Below are positions 1-8,868 of a stretch of 64,000 nucleotides of DNA, piece by piece. Numbering within the stretch: the first letter of the stretch is position 1; every line of letters begins with the position of its first letter. The notes beneath the pieces are model-generated. The model worked only from the letters and a program-made list of their open reading frames with translations, did not search any database and was not told the origin of the DNA. A program made the position numbers and the translations under genes. The stretch is from an uncultured Ilumatobacter sp. GTDB lineage: Bacteria > Actinomycetota > Acidimicrobiia > Acidimicrobiales > Ilumatobacteraceae. The stretch is from positions 1-64,000 of the forward strand of contig CAJJBX010000006.1 in assembly GCA_905182555.1 (NCBI GenBank). Direction: 5' to 3'.

Positions 1-618
1 GCTACTTGTGATGTCTCATGAATTGAGGTCCCTAAAAATAAACCAATAAATAGTGGATCTCCATTAAAATAAATATTAGCAAAATATGGATAGATTAACA
101 TTGATAAGATTCCAAATAACGTGATGTTTGCTATTGCATAAGCAACCTCACCTTTATTTGCTTTAATTATTGGAGCTGTTGCCATTATAGCTGTTGTTCC
201 ACAAACAGTGCTTCCAATTGATATTAAATAGGCCATTCTTGTTGGAATTTTTAATTTTTTGATTAAAATTTTTTTTAATACTAATACACTTATAATACAG
301 ATAATAATTAGTGGAATTGCAATTGATCCAAATTTTAAAAACTCAAATGGTTTTAATTGAATTCCAAGACAAATAATTCCAAGTTTTTAAAATATATTTT
401 TGTGTAAAATCTAAACCAATCATCATAAGTAATATGATTTGAAATATGTTTCCAAAAACCATTCCAAGCAAAATAGCAATCATTGCTGTTGATATTGGGC
501 TTTTCTCATAACCTAAAAGTTCAATACCAATAATATTATTAAATCCTTGAGAAAGCGTATAAAGAACAAACGTTAAAATAATACCAGGTAATATTACCAG
601 GTATTTTTTGTAATCCAT
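1..618 (-). CDS. YeiH/UPF0324 family membrane protein, frameshifted and cut by window edge
   Basis: This gene reads leftward off the window edge. It encodes a hydrophobic multi-span protein of the UPF0324 (YeiH, putative sulfate exporter) family. The N-terminal part (618 down to about 390) shows the family pattern of an LLPG-like first helix and an AILLGMVFGN segment. After a one-base correction in the T run at 384-388 the frame continues through ILKKLGIICLGIQLKP and a stretch containing STVCGTTAIMATAP, then HETSQVA near the edge, all typical of the family. The missing T makes the uninterrupted frame only 91 residues. The DNA is strongly AT-rich, unlike everything after position 995, and resembles streamlined marine alphaproteobacteria such as SAR11. 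I infer it does not belong to the same genome as the rest of the window. Family assignment is fairly secure, transport substrate is not. Confidence 0.7.
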
Positions 619-634
619 TTAAACTTAAGTTTGA

Positions 635-994
635 TTAAGCACTTCTGTAAAGTTTAGTCATCACAAATTCTTTATGACCTAAAGCTTCAGCACAAGTTAA
701 TCTTCCATTTGCTACTCTTAGAGTAGTTTTAATTAATTCATCTCCTGCTTGAGACATATTCATTTCACGAGTTAATATTTAGAAACATCACAATCAATAT
801 GTTCACTCATACTTTTAGACAGTTAAAGGGTTAGCAGTTAATTTAACAACAGGTTCTATAGGGTTACCTACAATATTACCTTGGCCTGTTGGAAATAAAT
901 GAATGTTAAAACCTGCTGCTGCCTGAAGTGTTACACACTCAGCTGCTGCTGAAGATGTATCCATAAAGTATAAACCTTTACCTTTAGTAGGTTC
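635..994 (-). pseudogene. garD: Galactarate dehydratase (GarD/UxaA family), C-terminal fragment at chimeric join
   Basis: Only the last ~120 residues are present. They match the C-terminus of galactarate/altronate dehydratases: [13 protein letters not shown], then [15 protein letters not shown], then MSEHIDCDVS, ending [17 protein letters not shown] at a stop at 635-637. Two single-base errors break the frame: an extra T near 819 (after ANPLTV) and a missing T near 779 (in the SKYLTRE codons). The enzyme family dehydrates sugar acids to 2-keto-3-deoxy products. The N-terminal three quarters are missing, because at about 987-997 the sequence changes to a high-GC ilvA gene in the same orientation. 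Base composition matches the neighbouring YeiH gene, so the two form one low-GC block. GarD is favoured over UxaA by the MDTSSAAAE and FPTGQGN wording. Confidence 0.7.
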
Positions 995-1000
995 CTCGAG
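985..1000. other. Chimeric junction between AT-rich and GC-rich DNA
   Basis: On the minus strand an IlvA reading frame (ending DTRSLLEE) passes directly into a GarD/UxaA frame (beginning PTKGKGLYF). The two proteins are unrelated and the base composition changes abruptly at the same place. A few shared bases (GAGGAACC) at the join would be enough for a false overlap. I read this as an assembly or amplification chimera, not a natural fusion. Confidence 0.8.
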
Positions 1001-1829
1001 GAGCGACCGGGTATCGGTGAACACGTCTTTGATCGCGGCGCATGTTTCGTCGGTGTCGACAATGATCACGTCGTCGACATATTCCTGGGCCAGCCGGAAC
1101 GTCTCCGTGCCCGGCCGCTTCACCGCGGTGCCATCGGAAAATAGCCCGACTTCATCGAGGGTCACGAGGTGGCCAGCTCGGAGCGAGTCAGCCATGGCAG
1201 TCGACTCGTCGTGCTGCACCCCGATGATTTTGATGCCCGGCCGAACCTGTTTTACGTACGCTGCAATCCCAGCAATCAAGCCACCGCCACCAATCGCCAC
1301 GAAGATCGCGTCGATCGGGTTGCCGTGCTGGCGGAGGATCTCCATGCCGATCGTCCCCTGACCAGCGATCACGTCGGGGTCGTCGAATGGGTGCACCAGG
1401 GTGAGACCACGATCTGCTTGGAGCTGAAGTGCGTGCCGGTATGCCTCGTCGAAGCTCTCGCCGTGCAATACAACCTCGGCGCCACGCTGACGCACAGCGT
1501 CGACTTTGAGTGACGGTGCGGTCGTGGGCATCACGATCACGGCGTCACAGCCGAGGCGGTTGGCCGCAAGAGCGACGCCCTGGGCGTGATTGCCCGACGA
1601 GCAGGCAATGACTCCACGCGCCCGGTCCTCAGGGCTCAGGCTGCTCATCTTGTTGTAGGCGCCGCGGATCTTGATACGACCTCACCGACTTGTAGGTCTT
1701 CTCGTTTGAAGCTTAGGTTACAGTCAAACATGGAAGAGTATTGCAGGTTGCTGATTCCAGCGGCGTCTCAATGGCAACGTCGTAGACCTTCGCATTGAGA
1801 ATCCGAAGGAGATAGTCGACGTCGCTCAC
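995..1829 (-). CDS. ilvA: Threonine dehydratase (biosynthetic), truncated and frameshifted
   Basis: PLP-dependent threonine ammonia-lyase makes 2-oxobutyrate, the first step of isoleucine synthesis. The readable part has the family's [12 protein letters not shown] phosphate-region motif, the glycine-rich [10 protein letters not shown] loop and [15 protein letters not shown] likely GTG start at 1827-1829 gives [25 protein letters not shown], the standard IlvA opening. Between about 1650 and 1740, which should include the PLP-lysine motif (SFKxRGAYN), the sequence is garbled and out of frame, although IRGAYNKM is recovered in another frame. The C-terminal part, including any ACT regulatory domain, is lost at the chimeric join near 995. 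Identity is secure. The damage looks like low-quality sequence at a contig edge. Confidence 0.75.
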
Positions 1830-1859
1830 GTCACCCAGTCTGGCCGGTATTCAAACGGA

Positions 1860-2009
1860 ATGCCTGGCGATCTCGTCGTCAGCGTGAATTTTGTTGAGCC
1901 GCTGAGCGCGAATGCTTGCTTCGAAGCAACGCCTTCGTTTTGGTTCAAGTCGGACATCGTCGAACTTTTCGCCCGGGCCGAAGGAGAATCAGGTAAACAA
2001 TTTGTATGA
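1860..2009 (+). CDS. Short ORF of unknown function upstream of otsA
   Basis: A 49-residue open frame starts at ATG 1860 and stops at TGA 2007-2009, overlapping the candidate otsA ATG (2006) in an ATGA arrangement. I recognise no family. It contains SANACFEATPSFWFKSDIVELFARAEG and has no signal or membrane segment. The surrounding sequence is error-prone, so it may be the tail of a longer gene whose start is hidden by frameshifts, or chance. The tight overlap with otsA is the only support. Confidence 0.25.
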   Translation: MPGDLVVSVNFVEPLSANACFEATPSFWFKSDIVELFARAEGESGKQFV

Positions 2010-3446
2010 CAATCGCAGCCGACGAAACCGTCGACCACCGCACCTCAGGCTGCACCAATCCGACCGATCGTGATTGCCGCCAACCGGCTCCCGGTTGATG
2101 CGCGACGATACGACGGAGAACGGATGGGCTCCAAGCCCCGGCGGCCTAGTTCGGGCGCTCCTGCCCATGCCTCCGATCATCGGGCGGCACATGGGTCGGC
2201 TGGACCGGCACGCCCGACGACCCGACCGAGCCCTTCACCGTCGACGGCGTTGACTGCCACCCGATCGACATCAGTGCCGAAGAAGTCGAGCTGTACTACG
2301 AAGGCTTCTCAAACGACGGCCTGTGGCCGCTCTACCACGACGCGCTCCGCGAGTCGACCTACGACATTGCTCAGTGGGAGGCCTATCAGCAGGTCAACGA
2401 ACGCTTCGCCATCACTCTGGCGAACATCGCTCCCCCGAACGCGATCGTTTGGATCCACGACTACCAGCTCCAGCTCATCCCGGCGATGCTCCGCAAGCAG
2501 CGTCCCGACATCACCATTGGCTTCTTCCTGCACATCCCGTTTCCCGCCCTATGAGCTGTTCTCGCGGTTGCCATGGCGCAACGAAATAATCGATGGCCTC
2601 CTCGGCTGCGACCTCATCGGTTTCCAGCGACCGAAGGGCGCAACCAACTTTGCTGCATGCGCAAGCCAGTTGCGCCAATCTGACATCGGCGAAAACGTCA
2701 TCCACAATGCCGGGCACCGAACCCAGCTCGGGGTGTTCCCGATCTCGATCGACTTCGCCGAGGTTGAGGAAATGGCGGCCGGTCGCGCCACGCGCAAATT
2801 GACCAGTCAAATCCGAACCCGCCTCGGCGATCCCGAAGTGATTCTGCTCGGCGTCGATCGGCTCGACTACACGAAGGGGATCGGCCTCAGATTGCGGGCC
2901 TTCGGTGCGCTGCTCGAGTCAGGCGAACTCGATGCTGAGCGTTGCGTGATGGTGCAGGTCGCCACACCGACTCGCGAAGCCGTCGAGCACTATCAGGATG
3001 AACGCCGCGAGATCGAACGGCTCGTTGGCGAGATCAACGGACGCTTCAGCCGGATCGGGCTTCCCGTCATCCACTACCTGTATCAAACGCTGTCGTACGA
3101 CGACCTCATTGCTCTCTACCGCGCCGGCGATGTCATGCTCGTCACCCCGTTCCGCGATGGTATGAACCTCGTCGCAAAGGAGTACGCCGCTGCGCACATC
3201 GACGGTGACGGCGTGCTCGTCCTGTCGGAATTCGCTGGTGCCGCCGACGAACTCACCGATGCTGTGCTGGTCAACCCACACGACGATCGGGCCCTCCAGG
3301 AGTCGATCGTGACCGCCGTCGAGATGCACCGCCACGAGCGGCGGGCGCGCATGGCCGGGCTCCGCGAGCAAGTCAAACGAATGGACGTCCAGGGCTGGGC
3401 CGACAGGTTCTACGCGGCACTCGCGCAGGCAGCCAAGAACCAGTGA
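2006..3446 (+). CDS. otsA: Trehalose-6-phosphate synthase OtsA, frameshifted in N-terminal third
   Basis: GT20 enzyme that joins UDP-glucose and glucose-6-phosphate to trehalose-6-phosphate in the cytoplasm. From 2556 to the end the frame is clean and typical: ELFSRLPWRNEIIDGLLGCDLIGF, GVDRLDYTKGIG, then VTPFRDGMNLVAKEYAA. Upstream the protein can be followed only by changing frame: IVIAANRLPV (from 2067), then NGWAPSPGGLVRALLPM (about 2115-2185), then GTWVGWTGTPDD through WIHDYQLQLIPAMLRKQ to HIPFP. This implies indels near 2100-2118, near 2185, and an extra C at about 2549-2551. The candidate ATG at 2006 is itself out of frame with IVIAANRLPV. otsB follows with a GTGA overlap, so the pair is one operon. 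I take the breaks as consensus errors near the contig edge. Confidence 0.85.
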
Positions 3447-4219
3447 CCCTCGCGCCCGAGTACCACGACCCGACGCAGTTGGGCATCGAAGTCGCAGGCT
3501 GCGAACAACCGTTGCTGATCGGCCTTGACATCGACGGTGTCCTCGCCCCGCTCGTTGACCACGCTGATGACGCACGGCTACTCGATGGCATCGCCGACGT
3601 CTTGAGTCGCCTGCTCGCAGCTGACGACGTGACGGTCGCTGCCGTGTCGGGCCGCGCTGTGTCCAGCATGCGGACCTTCGGGTTCCCCGCCGCCGTCCGC
3701 CTTGTTGGCAGTCACGGCATGGAAGAAGACGGCCGCCCGCTGGAACCGCTCGACGACGCCGAGCGAGCCCGTCTCGACCAATTGATCGAACTGGCCGGCG
3801 CCGCAGCGAACGCTGCTGGCAACGGCGCCTGGGTGGAACACAAGCAGGCCAGCGTTGCAGTCCACATCCGCGAGGCCGACAAAGCCCTCGGGAGAGCTGC
3901 GCTCGCCGCACTGGCCATCGCAACACAAGATGTCGATGGCGCCTCGGTCAAGCCCGGCAGCAACGTGCTCGAACTTTTCACCAGGCACGCGAGCAAGGGC
4001 AGCGCGGTCGAACGACTTCGAAGTGAATCTGGAGCACGCTCCGTGACGTTCGTCGGCGACGATCTCACCGACGAAGAGGCATTCGCCGCACTGAGCGAAG
4101 CGGACATATCAATCAAGGTCGGCCCTGCCACGACCATTGCCCAGTTCCGGCTGGCCACTCCAGAGCATGTCCTGGAGTTCCTGAGCGCGCTCGCAGACTG
4201 CCTCGGCGAACCCGTCTGA
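3443..4219 (+). CDS. otsB: Trehalose-6-phosphate phosphatase OtsB
   Basis: HAD-superfamily phosphatase that releases trehalose from trehalose-6-phosphate. The nucleophile motif DIDGVLAP is at residues 29-36, and the late Mg-binding motif FVGDDLTDEEAF lies near residue 205. SGRAVSSM and GSHGME are also typical of trehalose phosphatases. The protein is 258 residues, normal for the family. The GTG start overlaps the otsA stop (GTGA), so translation is probably coupled and both trehalose enzymes are made together. The gene ends three bases before the stop of the convergent rnhB. Trehalose would serve as compatible solute or carbon store. Confidence 0.93.
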   Translation: MTLAPEYHDPTQLGIEVAGCEQPLLIGLDIDGVLAPLVDHADDARLLDGIADVLSRLLAADDVTVAAVSGRAVSSMRTFGFPAAVRLVGSHGMEEDGRPLEPLDDAERARLDQLIELAGAAANAAGNGAWVEHKQASVAVHIREADKALGRAALAALAIATQDVDGASVKPGSNVLELFTRHASKGSAVERLRSESGARSVTFVGDDLTDEEAFAALSEADISIKVGPATTIAQFRLATPEHVLEFLSALADCLGEPV

Positions 4220-4221
4220 GA

Positions 4222-4914
4222 TCAGAAGAGTGACGTCTGCCCGGCGGGTGGAGTGCGCTTGATCGCCGTCCAGGGGTTGCAGTTGTCCATGAACACCCAG
4301 CTGCGGCGATGAATCGCCGACGGCCCATAGCCTTTGATCGCCGCCTTGTGAACGGGGCAGGGGTAGCCCTTGTTCGTGTCGAACGACCAGTGGGGGTACG
4401 ACTCTGACATCGCTCGCATCTGCCGATCACGAACGACCTTGGCGAGAATGCTCGCTGCGGCAACGCTGAGGCAGTGAAGGTCGGCTTTGACAGCCAACTC
4501 GACGTTCGCCACTGACGGAGAGACGAAGTCCCATTTACCGTCGGTCACTGCCACGTCGGGCACGATGCTCAACCCGTCGACAGCGCGTCGCGTGGCCAGT
4601 TTTTGCGCTGCAGACATCCCGAGGTGATCGCACTCCTCTTGGCTCGCCCCACCAACAGCCCATGACACGCACCAGTTGGCGATCTTGTCGAACAGGGCTT
4701 CACGCTCGCGTTCCGACAGCAACTTGGAATCACGAACGCCGTTGACTCGAGTGTCTCGGGGCAAAATCGCCGCGCCGACCATTACAGGCCCTGCCCAGGC
4801 TCCACGACCCACCTCGTCGATGCCGACAACAGTCTGATGCCCGCGGGCCCACATCTCTTTCTCGATTGCTCGAGTCGGTGCCTTCTTCTTTGAGCTGCGG
4901 TATTTCGTCGCCAT
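4222..4914 (-). CDS. rnhB: Ribonuclease HII
   Basis: Endonuclease that cuts RNA in RNA-DNA hybrids and removes single ribonucleotides from DNA. The type 2 RNase H signature GIDEVGRGAWAGP is at residues 31-43 (catalytic D33 and E34). A further acidic residue appears in VTDGKWD, and KADLHCLSVAAASILAKV carries the last conserved Asp. The 230-residue length is normal. The Lys/Arg-rich N-terminus (about residues 4-18) precedes the core. The gene is convergent with otsB, with only two bases between the stops and no obvious terminator. Confidence 0.95.
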   Translation of the reverse strand: MATKYRSSKKKAPTRAIEKEMWARGHQTVVGIDEVGRGAWAGPVMVGAAILPRDTRVNGVRDSKLLSEREREALFDKIANWCVSWAVGGASQEECDHLGMSAAQKLATRRAVDGLSIVPDVAVTDGKWDFVSPSVANVELAVKADLHCLSVAAASILAKVVRDRQMRAMSESYPHWSFDTNKGYPCPVHKAAIKGYGPSAIHRRSWVFMDNCNPWTAIKRTPPAGQTSLF

Positions 4915-4977
4915 GACGACTGCATCATGCCAGGGTCGAGGCCGTCCTCCTGTCTCGTCCCTGACGAGTACGCGGGC

Positions 4978-6305
4978 TCAGGTGAAGCTGGTCGAAGTTT
5001 GGGAAGCCAGACCGTTGTCAGCGGTGAGCGAGAGGCTACGTGGGGTGGCGGGCTTCGCCGGCGCCGCCCACAGCGACTCGCCGGTCTGCTCACTCGACGA
5101 CCAGTCGGCGTCGACAGCAGAGACACTCAACCGTTGCGCCTCGCCGGTCTGCTCCCACAGGACGGCAGGCCGCTCCCCGTGCCAGCGCACAGCGAATGAC
5201 ACCGTTGACGACGCCGATGTAGGAACGCCGTGGAGTTCGAAGTTGGCTCCGAGCCAGCGAGTTGGGATCCCAATCGGAAGCAGATTGCTCCCGTCGGCCA
5301 GTCGCCGCTCAACTTCGTGGACGAAGCGGCCCACAGATGCACCGCGGACGATTTCTGAGAACGGGCCGGTCTTGGGCCGAGCCGCCTGCTCGACGCGCTT
5401 GGCGAGTCGAGGGACGGCTTCGTTGCGCGCCGATCACCGGCGACAACAGCAATGTGGTGAGCCGCAGCGATCGCCGCTGGCACAAAGGCATCGCCGGATC
5501 GAGCGATCACTTCGAGCGGCTCGCCAATCTCGTACATCCACGGCTCGGCCTCTTCGCCGCATCGGACCAGTTCGTTGACATCGAGAATGAACCCGATCGG
5601 ATCCTGCGTCGCGTTGATTGGGCCGGTCAGCATCAGGTCGCAGCGCGCTGCGACCACCGCATCGGCGAGCCCGTCGTCGGGAAGGTCAAGTCGGCTCGCC
5701 CGCTCAGCCAAGGTGACCCAGCCACGGCTCACCACATCGGCACCGGGCAGGGCACGCAGGTTTGCGGCGTGGCGGTCGACGGCGTCAGGGATCGGCCCAT
5801 GGGCGATCGCCACACGAATCGACGTGCGATGCGCAATCGGCAGTGTGATCGCGCCAGCCGGGAGTTCGATGCCCTGGAGCGGCATGTCAGCAGGTGGGCG
5901 CTCGGTGAGCACAGGCAAACCCGACAAGGCCACTGCGAACGGCAAAGGTGAGTCATTCTCAATCTCGATGATTGTCAACCCGCCGCGGTCGGCCACCGAC
6001 CAGACCCGCTGCACCGCATCGCCATCGGGGATCCGGACACGAGTTTCAGTGACAGGCGCTCCGGCAAGCCGGACCTGACGAACGGCAGCCTCGGTCGCTG
6101 GCGTGTGCCACCGGTCGTCGGCTGCAATATGCCAGTCAATTCGTTCCACAGCACCGTCAGGCTGGGCCCAGGGGGTAACCGAGCCCCACGGTGACACGTT
6201 CGCCCTCCACCGCTGGCCGGTGACGCCAACGACTGTCGACTCCTCCGTGCCGCCGGAAACCGATTCGGTCGTGTTGCCGTTCGACGCGCTGGTCTCGAGT
6301 GACAT
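4978..6305 (-). CDS. Conserved protein of unknown function, frameshifted
   Basis: I do not recognise this family. An ATG at 6303-6305 opens MSLETSASNGNTT and the frame runs through a beta-rich, soluble-looking region (QRWRANVSPWGSVTPWAQ; VWSVADRGGLTIIEIENDS; LPVLTERPPADMPLQ; AHHIAVVAGDRR). Around 5405-5425 the frame shifts, after which the protein continues as LAKRVEQAARPKTGPFSEIVRG, FVHEVERRLADGSNLLPIGIP and ends at 4978. Total would be about 440 residues. There is no signal peptide or membrane helix. A second open frame upstream of 6305 overlaps cofC on the other strand and is not part of the gene. The run of Ala/Asp-rich helices in the middle could be a helical domain. Confidence 0.6.
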
Positions 6306-6396
6306 ACCGGTGAGGCTATTGGCGCCGCGCAGAGTTCGCCCAGCGCGACGTGTCCAAGCACTGCGGACTTGCACCGCGGACGTAGAGTTACAACCA

Positions 6397-7008
6397 GTGC
6401 GAGTGGCAGCCCTGGTTCCCGTCAAGCGGTTTTCTGCTGCCAAGGCACGATTGTCAGGGGCGGTTGACGAACAACAGCGTGCACAGCTGGCCCGATGGAC
6501 CGCCACAGGGGTCGTCGGGGCGTTCGGTGACATCGATGTCTACATCGCATGCGACAACGACGACGTTGCTGAGTGGGCACGTGAACTCGGCCACGCAGTC
6601 ATCTGGGGCCCGGGTCTGGGCCTCAACGGCGCGATTGACGACGGCGTCGCAGCAGTGGCCGATGCCGGATACGACCAGATCGTCATCGCCCACGCTGACC
6701 TTCCGCGACCAACGTCGCTCTCGACCGTGGCCCGACGAAACACGATCACGCTCGTCCCCGACGACCGTCGTGACGGCACAAACGTCATGTCGTTTCCGCT
6801 CACCGACACAGTCCAAGCGGCGTACGGAGCCAGGTCGTTCGAACGCCACCTCGCCGCAGCGCGGCAGGCCGGCATCTGCCTCGAAGTTCGCGCCGACCCC
6901 GACTTGGCACTCGACATCGACACACCCGACGATCTCACCCATCCACTTATCCGCGAGGTGCTGCCCACATGGCTGCGAACGAACCAGGCCAACCGTCGAT
7001 CCGTCTGA
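6397..7008 (+). CDS. 2-phospho-L-lactate/phosphoenolpyruvate guanylyltransferase (CofC/FbiD family)
   Basis: Nucleotidyltransferase of the CofC/FbiD family, which activates phospholactate or PEP with GTP in coenzyme F420 biosynthesis. A GTG start at 6397 gives VRVAALVPVKRFSAAKARLS, the standard opening with the phosphate-binding VPVK..AKxRL motif. Further family marks are GLGLNGAIDDG, IAHADLPRP, DDRRDGTNVMSFP and DIDTPDDLTHP. The length (203 residues) is normal. It overlaps the start of the next gene by 40 bases, so the two are probably cotranscribed. An LLM-class oxidoreductase at 57230-57994 is a possible F420 user elsewhere in the window. Confidence 0.88.
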   Translation: MRVAALVPVKRFSAAKARLSGAVDEQQRAQLARWTATGVVGAFGDIDVYIACDNDDVAEWARELGHAVIWGPGLGLNGAIDDGVAAVADAGYDQIVIAHADLPRPTSLSTVARRNTITLVPDDRRDGTNVMSFPLTDTVQAAYGARSFERHLAAARQAGICLEVRADPDLALDIDTPDDLTHPLIREVLPTWLRTNQANRRSV

Positions 7009-7748
7009 GCGACGAGCCGTCACTCAATTACCCCACACCGAAGTCGGCGCTGGCAATCGGAGCGCATCCCGACGACGTCGAGTTCGGATGTGGCGGAACC
7101 CTGGCAAAGTGGGCTGCTGACGGTTGCGTCATTCACCACCTTGTCTGCACCGACGGATCCAAAGGCACATGGGATGCTGGTGCCGACACGGTTGCACTCG
7201 CGGCCCGTCGCCAGATCGAACAACGCGATGCCGCTGCACGGCTCGCTCGAGGCGTCGCTGCGGTCACCGGTGAGGTGCGCTTCCTCCAGTACGTCGACGG
7301 CGAACTCGACAGCAGCCTGCGCGAGCGGGGCGACGTCGCCAAGGCGATTCGCGAACTCCAGCCGCAGGTCGTACTCGGTCACGATCCGTGGAAACGGTAT
7401 CGGTTGCACCCTGACCACCGCCACGCTGGCCTCTTGGCGTGCGAAGGGATCGTTGCTGCCCGTGACCCGCACTTCTACAGAGAGCACGGCATCACCCACC
7501 ACCGGCCTGACGCCCTTCTGCTGTGGGAGGCCGATGAGCCAGACCACGGCGAGGACATCAGTGCTCACATCAGCGCAAAGCTCGATGCGCTCCATGCGCA
7601 TGAGAGCCAGTTTGAGTCGACGATGAAGGCAGTCGACGGCAACGAACTTGATGTCTTCGACGAGCGGATCCGCGCACGAGTTGAGGGCCTTGGAGCACCA
7701 TTCGGCGTCGACGCAGCTGAAGTATTCAAGCTCATCACTTCGCTCTGA
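6969..7748 (+). CDS. PIG-L family deacetylase (LmbE-like)
   Basis: Zinc-dependent N-acetyl deacetylase of the PIG-L/LmbE family, which includes MshB and Mca of mycothiol metabolism. The metal-binding AHPDD motif is at residues 32-36, GCGGT follows at 40-44, and the second histidine motif HPDHRHAG is in the middle. No signal peptide is visible, so it acts in the cytoplasm. ATG 6969 has GAGGTG about 8 bases upstream and lies inside cofC. The substrate cannot be told from sequence; mycothiol-type substrates are a reasonable guess for an actinobacterium. The gene ends just before a bidirectional terminator shared with the HU locus. Confidence 0.87.
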   Translation: MAANEPGQPSIRLSDEPSLNYPTPKSALAIGAHPDDVEFGCGGTLAKWAADGCVIHHLVCTDGSKGTWDAGADTVALAARRQIEQRDAAARLARGVAAVTGEVRFLQYVDGELDSSLRERGDVAKAIRELQPQVVLGHDPWKRYRLHPDHRHAGLLACEGIVAARDPHFYREHGITHHRPDALLLWEADEPDHGEDISAHISAKLDALHAHESQFESTMKAVDGNELDVFDERIRARVEGLGAPFGVDAAEVFKLITSL

Positions 7749-7760
7749 CCGAGACGCGAG

Positions 7761-7786
7761 ACGGGAGACCCCGGAGGGCCTCCCGT
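7761..7786. terminator. Bidirectional terminator hairpin
   Basis: ACGGGAG (7761-7767) pairs with CTCCCGT (7780-7786) around a 12-nt loop, between the convergent PIG-L gene and the H1-like gene. There is no long T tract, but the position suits termination in both directions. Confidence 0.6.
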
Positions 7787-7813
7787 TCACATACTCAAGA
7801 TGTGATCAGCTGA

Positions 7814-8254
7814 TCACTTTTTCTTCTTGGCTGGAGCCTTCTTAGCTACAGCCTTCTTCTTCGCCGGAGCCTTCTTGGCCACAGCCTTCTTCTTCGCCGG
7901 AGCCTTCTTGGCCGGAGCCTTCTTCGCCGGAGCCTTCTTCGCTACAGCCTTCTTCTCTACAGCCTTCTTCGCCGGAGCCTTCTTCGCTACAGCCTTCTTC
8001 TTGGCTGGAGCCTTCTTGGCTACAGCCTTCTTCTTGGCTGGAGCCTTCTTGGCTACAGCCTTCTTCGCCGGAGCCTTCTTGGCCACAGCCTTCTTCTTCG
8101 CCGGAGCCTTCTTGGCCACAGCCTTCTTCTTCGCCGGAGCCTTCTTCGCTACAGCCTTCTTCTTCGCCGGAGCCTTCTTCGCTACAGCCTTCTTCTTCGC
8201 CGGAGCCTTCTTCGCTACAGCCTTCTTCTTCGCCGGAGCCTTTTTAGGTGCCAT
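7814..8254 (-). CDS. Lys/Ala/Pro-rich histone H1-like protein (HU tail as separate frame)
   Basis: A 146-residue protein made almost wholly of KKAPAKK and KKAVAKK units, like the C-terminal tails of actinobacterial HupB/Hlp and eukaryotic histone H1. It should be very basic, disordered and DNA-binding. ATG 8252-8254 lies 4 bases after the UGA stop of the HU gene, with no gap for its own ribosome-binding site, so it is translated by coupling or as an extension of HU. In the +1 frame the HU stop reads AAG U GAU CUG AUG, which joins the HU core to the tail without another stop. In mycobacteria the same two parts are one protein. Either this is a real two-gene arrangement, a recoded fusion, or a one-base consensus error. 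The repeats make length polymorphism likely. Confidence 0.75.
   Translation of the reverse strand: MAPKKAPAKKKAVAKKAPAKKKAVAKKAPAKKKAVAKKAPAKKKAVAKKAPAKKKAVAKKAPAKKAVAKKAPAKKKAVAKKAPAKKKAVAKKAPAKKAVEKKAVAKKAPAKKAPAKKAPAKKKAVAKKAPAKKKAVAKKAPAKKKK
7830..8245. repeat. Imperfect tandem repeats encoding [14 protein letters not shown]
   Basis: Units of roughly 30-33 bp alternate AAG-rich lysine codons with GCTCCGGCG and GCTGTAGC blocks across nearly the whole H1-like gene. Two variants (GCC-containing and GCT-containing) alternate, as expected from unit duplication. Confidence 0.8.
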
Positions 8255-8258
8255 CAGA

Positions 8259-8546
8259 TCACTTCTTCTGGCCGTTGAGGGCCTGCTTCAGCGTGGAGCT
8301 GGCGCTGAACTTCATGGCGGTCGATGCTTTAATCTTCACGGGCTCGCCCGTCTGCGGGTTGCGACCCTCGCGGGCGGCGCGCTGCGTCGTGCTGAAGTTG
8401 CCGAAGCCCGGCCATGTGACCTTCTCGCCCGACTTCGTTGACGAGACGACGTGGTCGAAGAACGCACCGAGCGTGCGCTCGGTGTCGGCCTTCGAAACGC
8501 CTGCTGCATCGGCGACTGCTTCGATCATTTCTGCCTTGGTTGCCAT
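8259..8546 (-). CDS. hupB: HU family nucleoid-associated DNA-binding protein
   Basis: A 95-residue HU core. It opens [19 protein letters not shown], with the PGFGNF turn and the DNA-arm sequence [11 protein letters not shown] followed by [13 protein letters not shown] dimers bend and compact DNA. The ribosome-binding site is AGAGGA about 7 bases before the ATG. The protein ends NGQKK-UGA, where mycobacterial HupB would continue into a Lys-rich tail; that tail is encoded immediately downstream one frame over (7814-8254). The HU promoter should lie in the 322-bp gap shared with the divergent phoH gene. Confidence 0.95.
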   Translation of the reverse strand: MATKAEMIEAVADAAGVSKADTERTLGAFFDHVVSSTKSGEKVTWPGFGNFSTTQRAAREGRNPQTGEPVKIKASTAMKFSASSTLKQALNGQKK

Positions 8547-8868
8547 GGTGGTCCTCTTTCGAATGGTTGAGTTGACTTGTTCGACCCGACGCCGAACGCC
8601 GGATCAAGCTCCGCGTGATGCCTGCGGAACTACAACCATGTGACTTGGCTTCTTGGATTTCGGCAAGTACTAAACACATTGCAAATGCAACGACCAAGTT
8701 CGTGGGGCCCTTGCGCCGTCTGTCTCTCCCACGTTTCGAACCGAAGAACACCTGGTCAAAGGGTATGCCGACATCCACCACTCCACCGGAGAGCCGGGGT
8801 ACAAATGCTCCGTTGAGTATGAGCAAACGATCGCATCCAGACGTTCCAGGCATCCACGAGGAGTGACG
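8547..8868. promoter_or_regulatory. Divergent promoter region between HU and PIN-PhoH genes
   Basis: This 322-bp stretch has no convincing gene. It is locally AT-richer near 8655-8700, where a minus-strand promoter for HU is likely, though I see no strong match to -35/-10 boxes. AGAGGA precedes the HU start, and GAGGAG (8858-8863) precedes the ATG of the PhoH gene. Confidence 0.4.

Noticed and set aside
2919..3926. 335-residue minus-strand ORF over otsA/otsB
   Set aside because: Arg/Gly/Cys-rich shadow of the high-GC coding strand; otsA and otsB on the plus strand have clear homology.
7827..8441. Plus-strand hydrophobic Ala/Phe-rich ORF of 204 residues
   Set aside because: It is the exact antisense shadow of the Lys-rich H1-like repeats and extends into HU; its hydrophobicity comes from TTC/GCC antisense codons.
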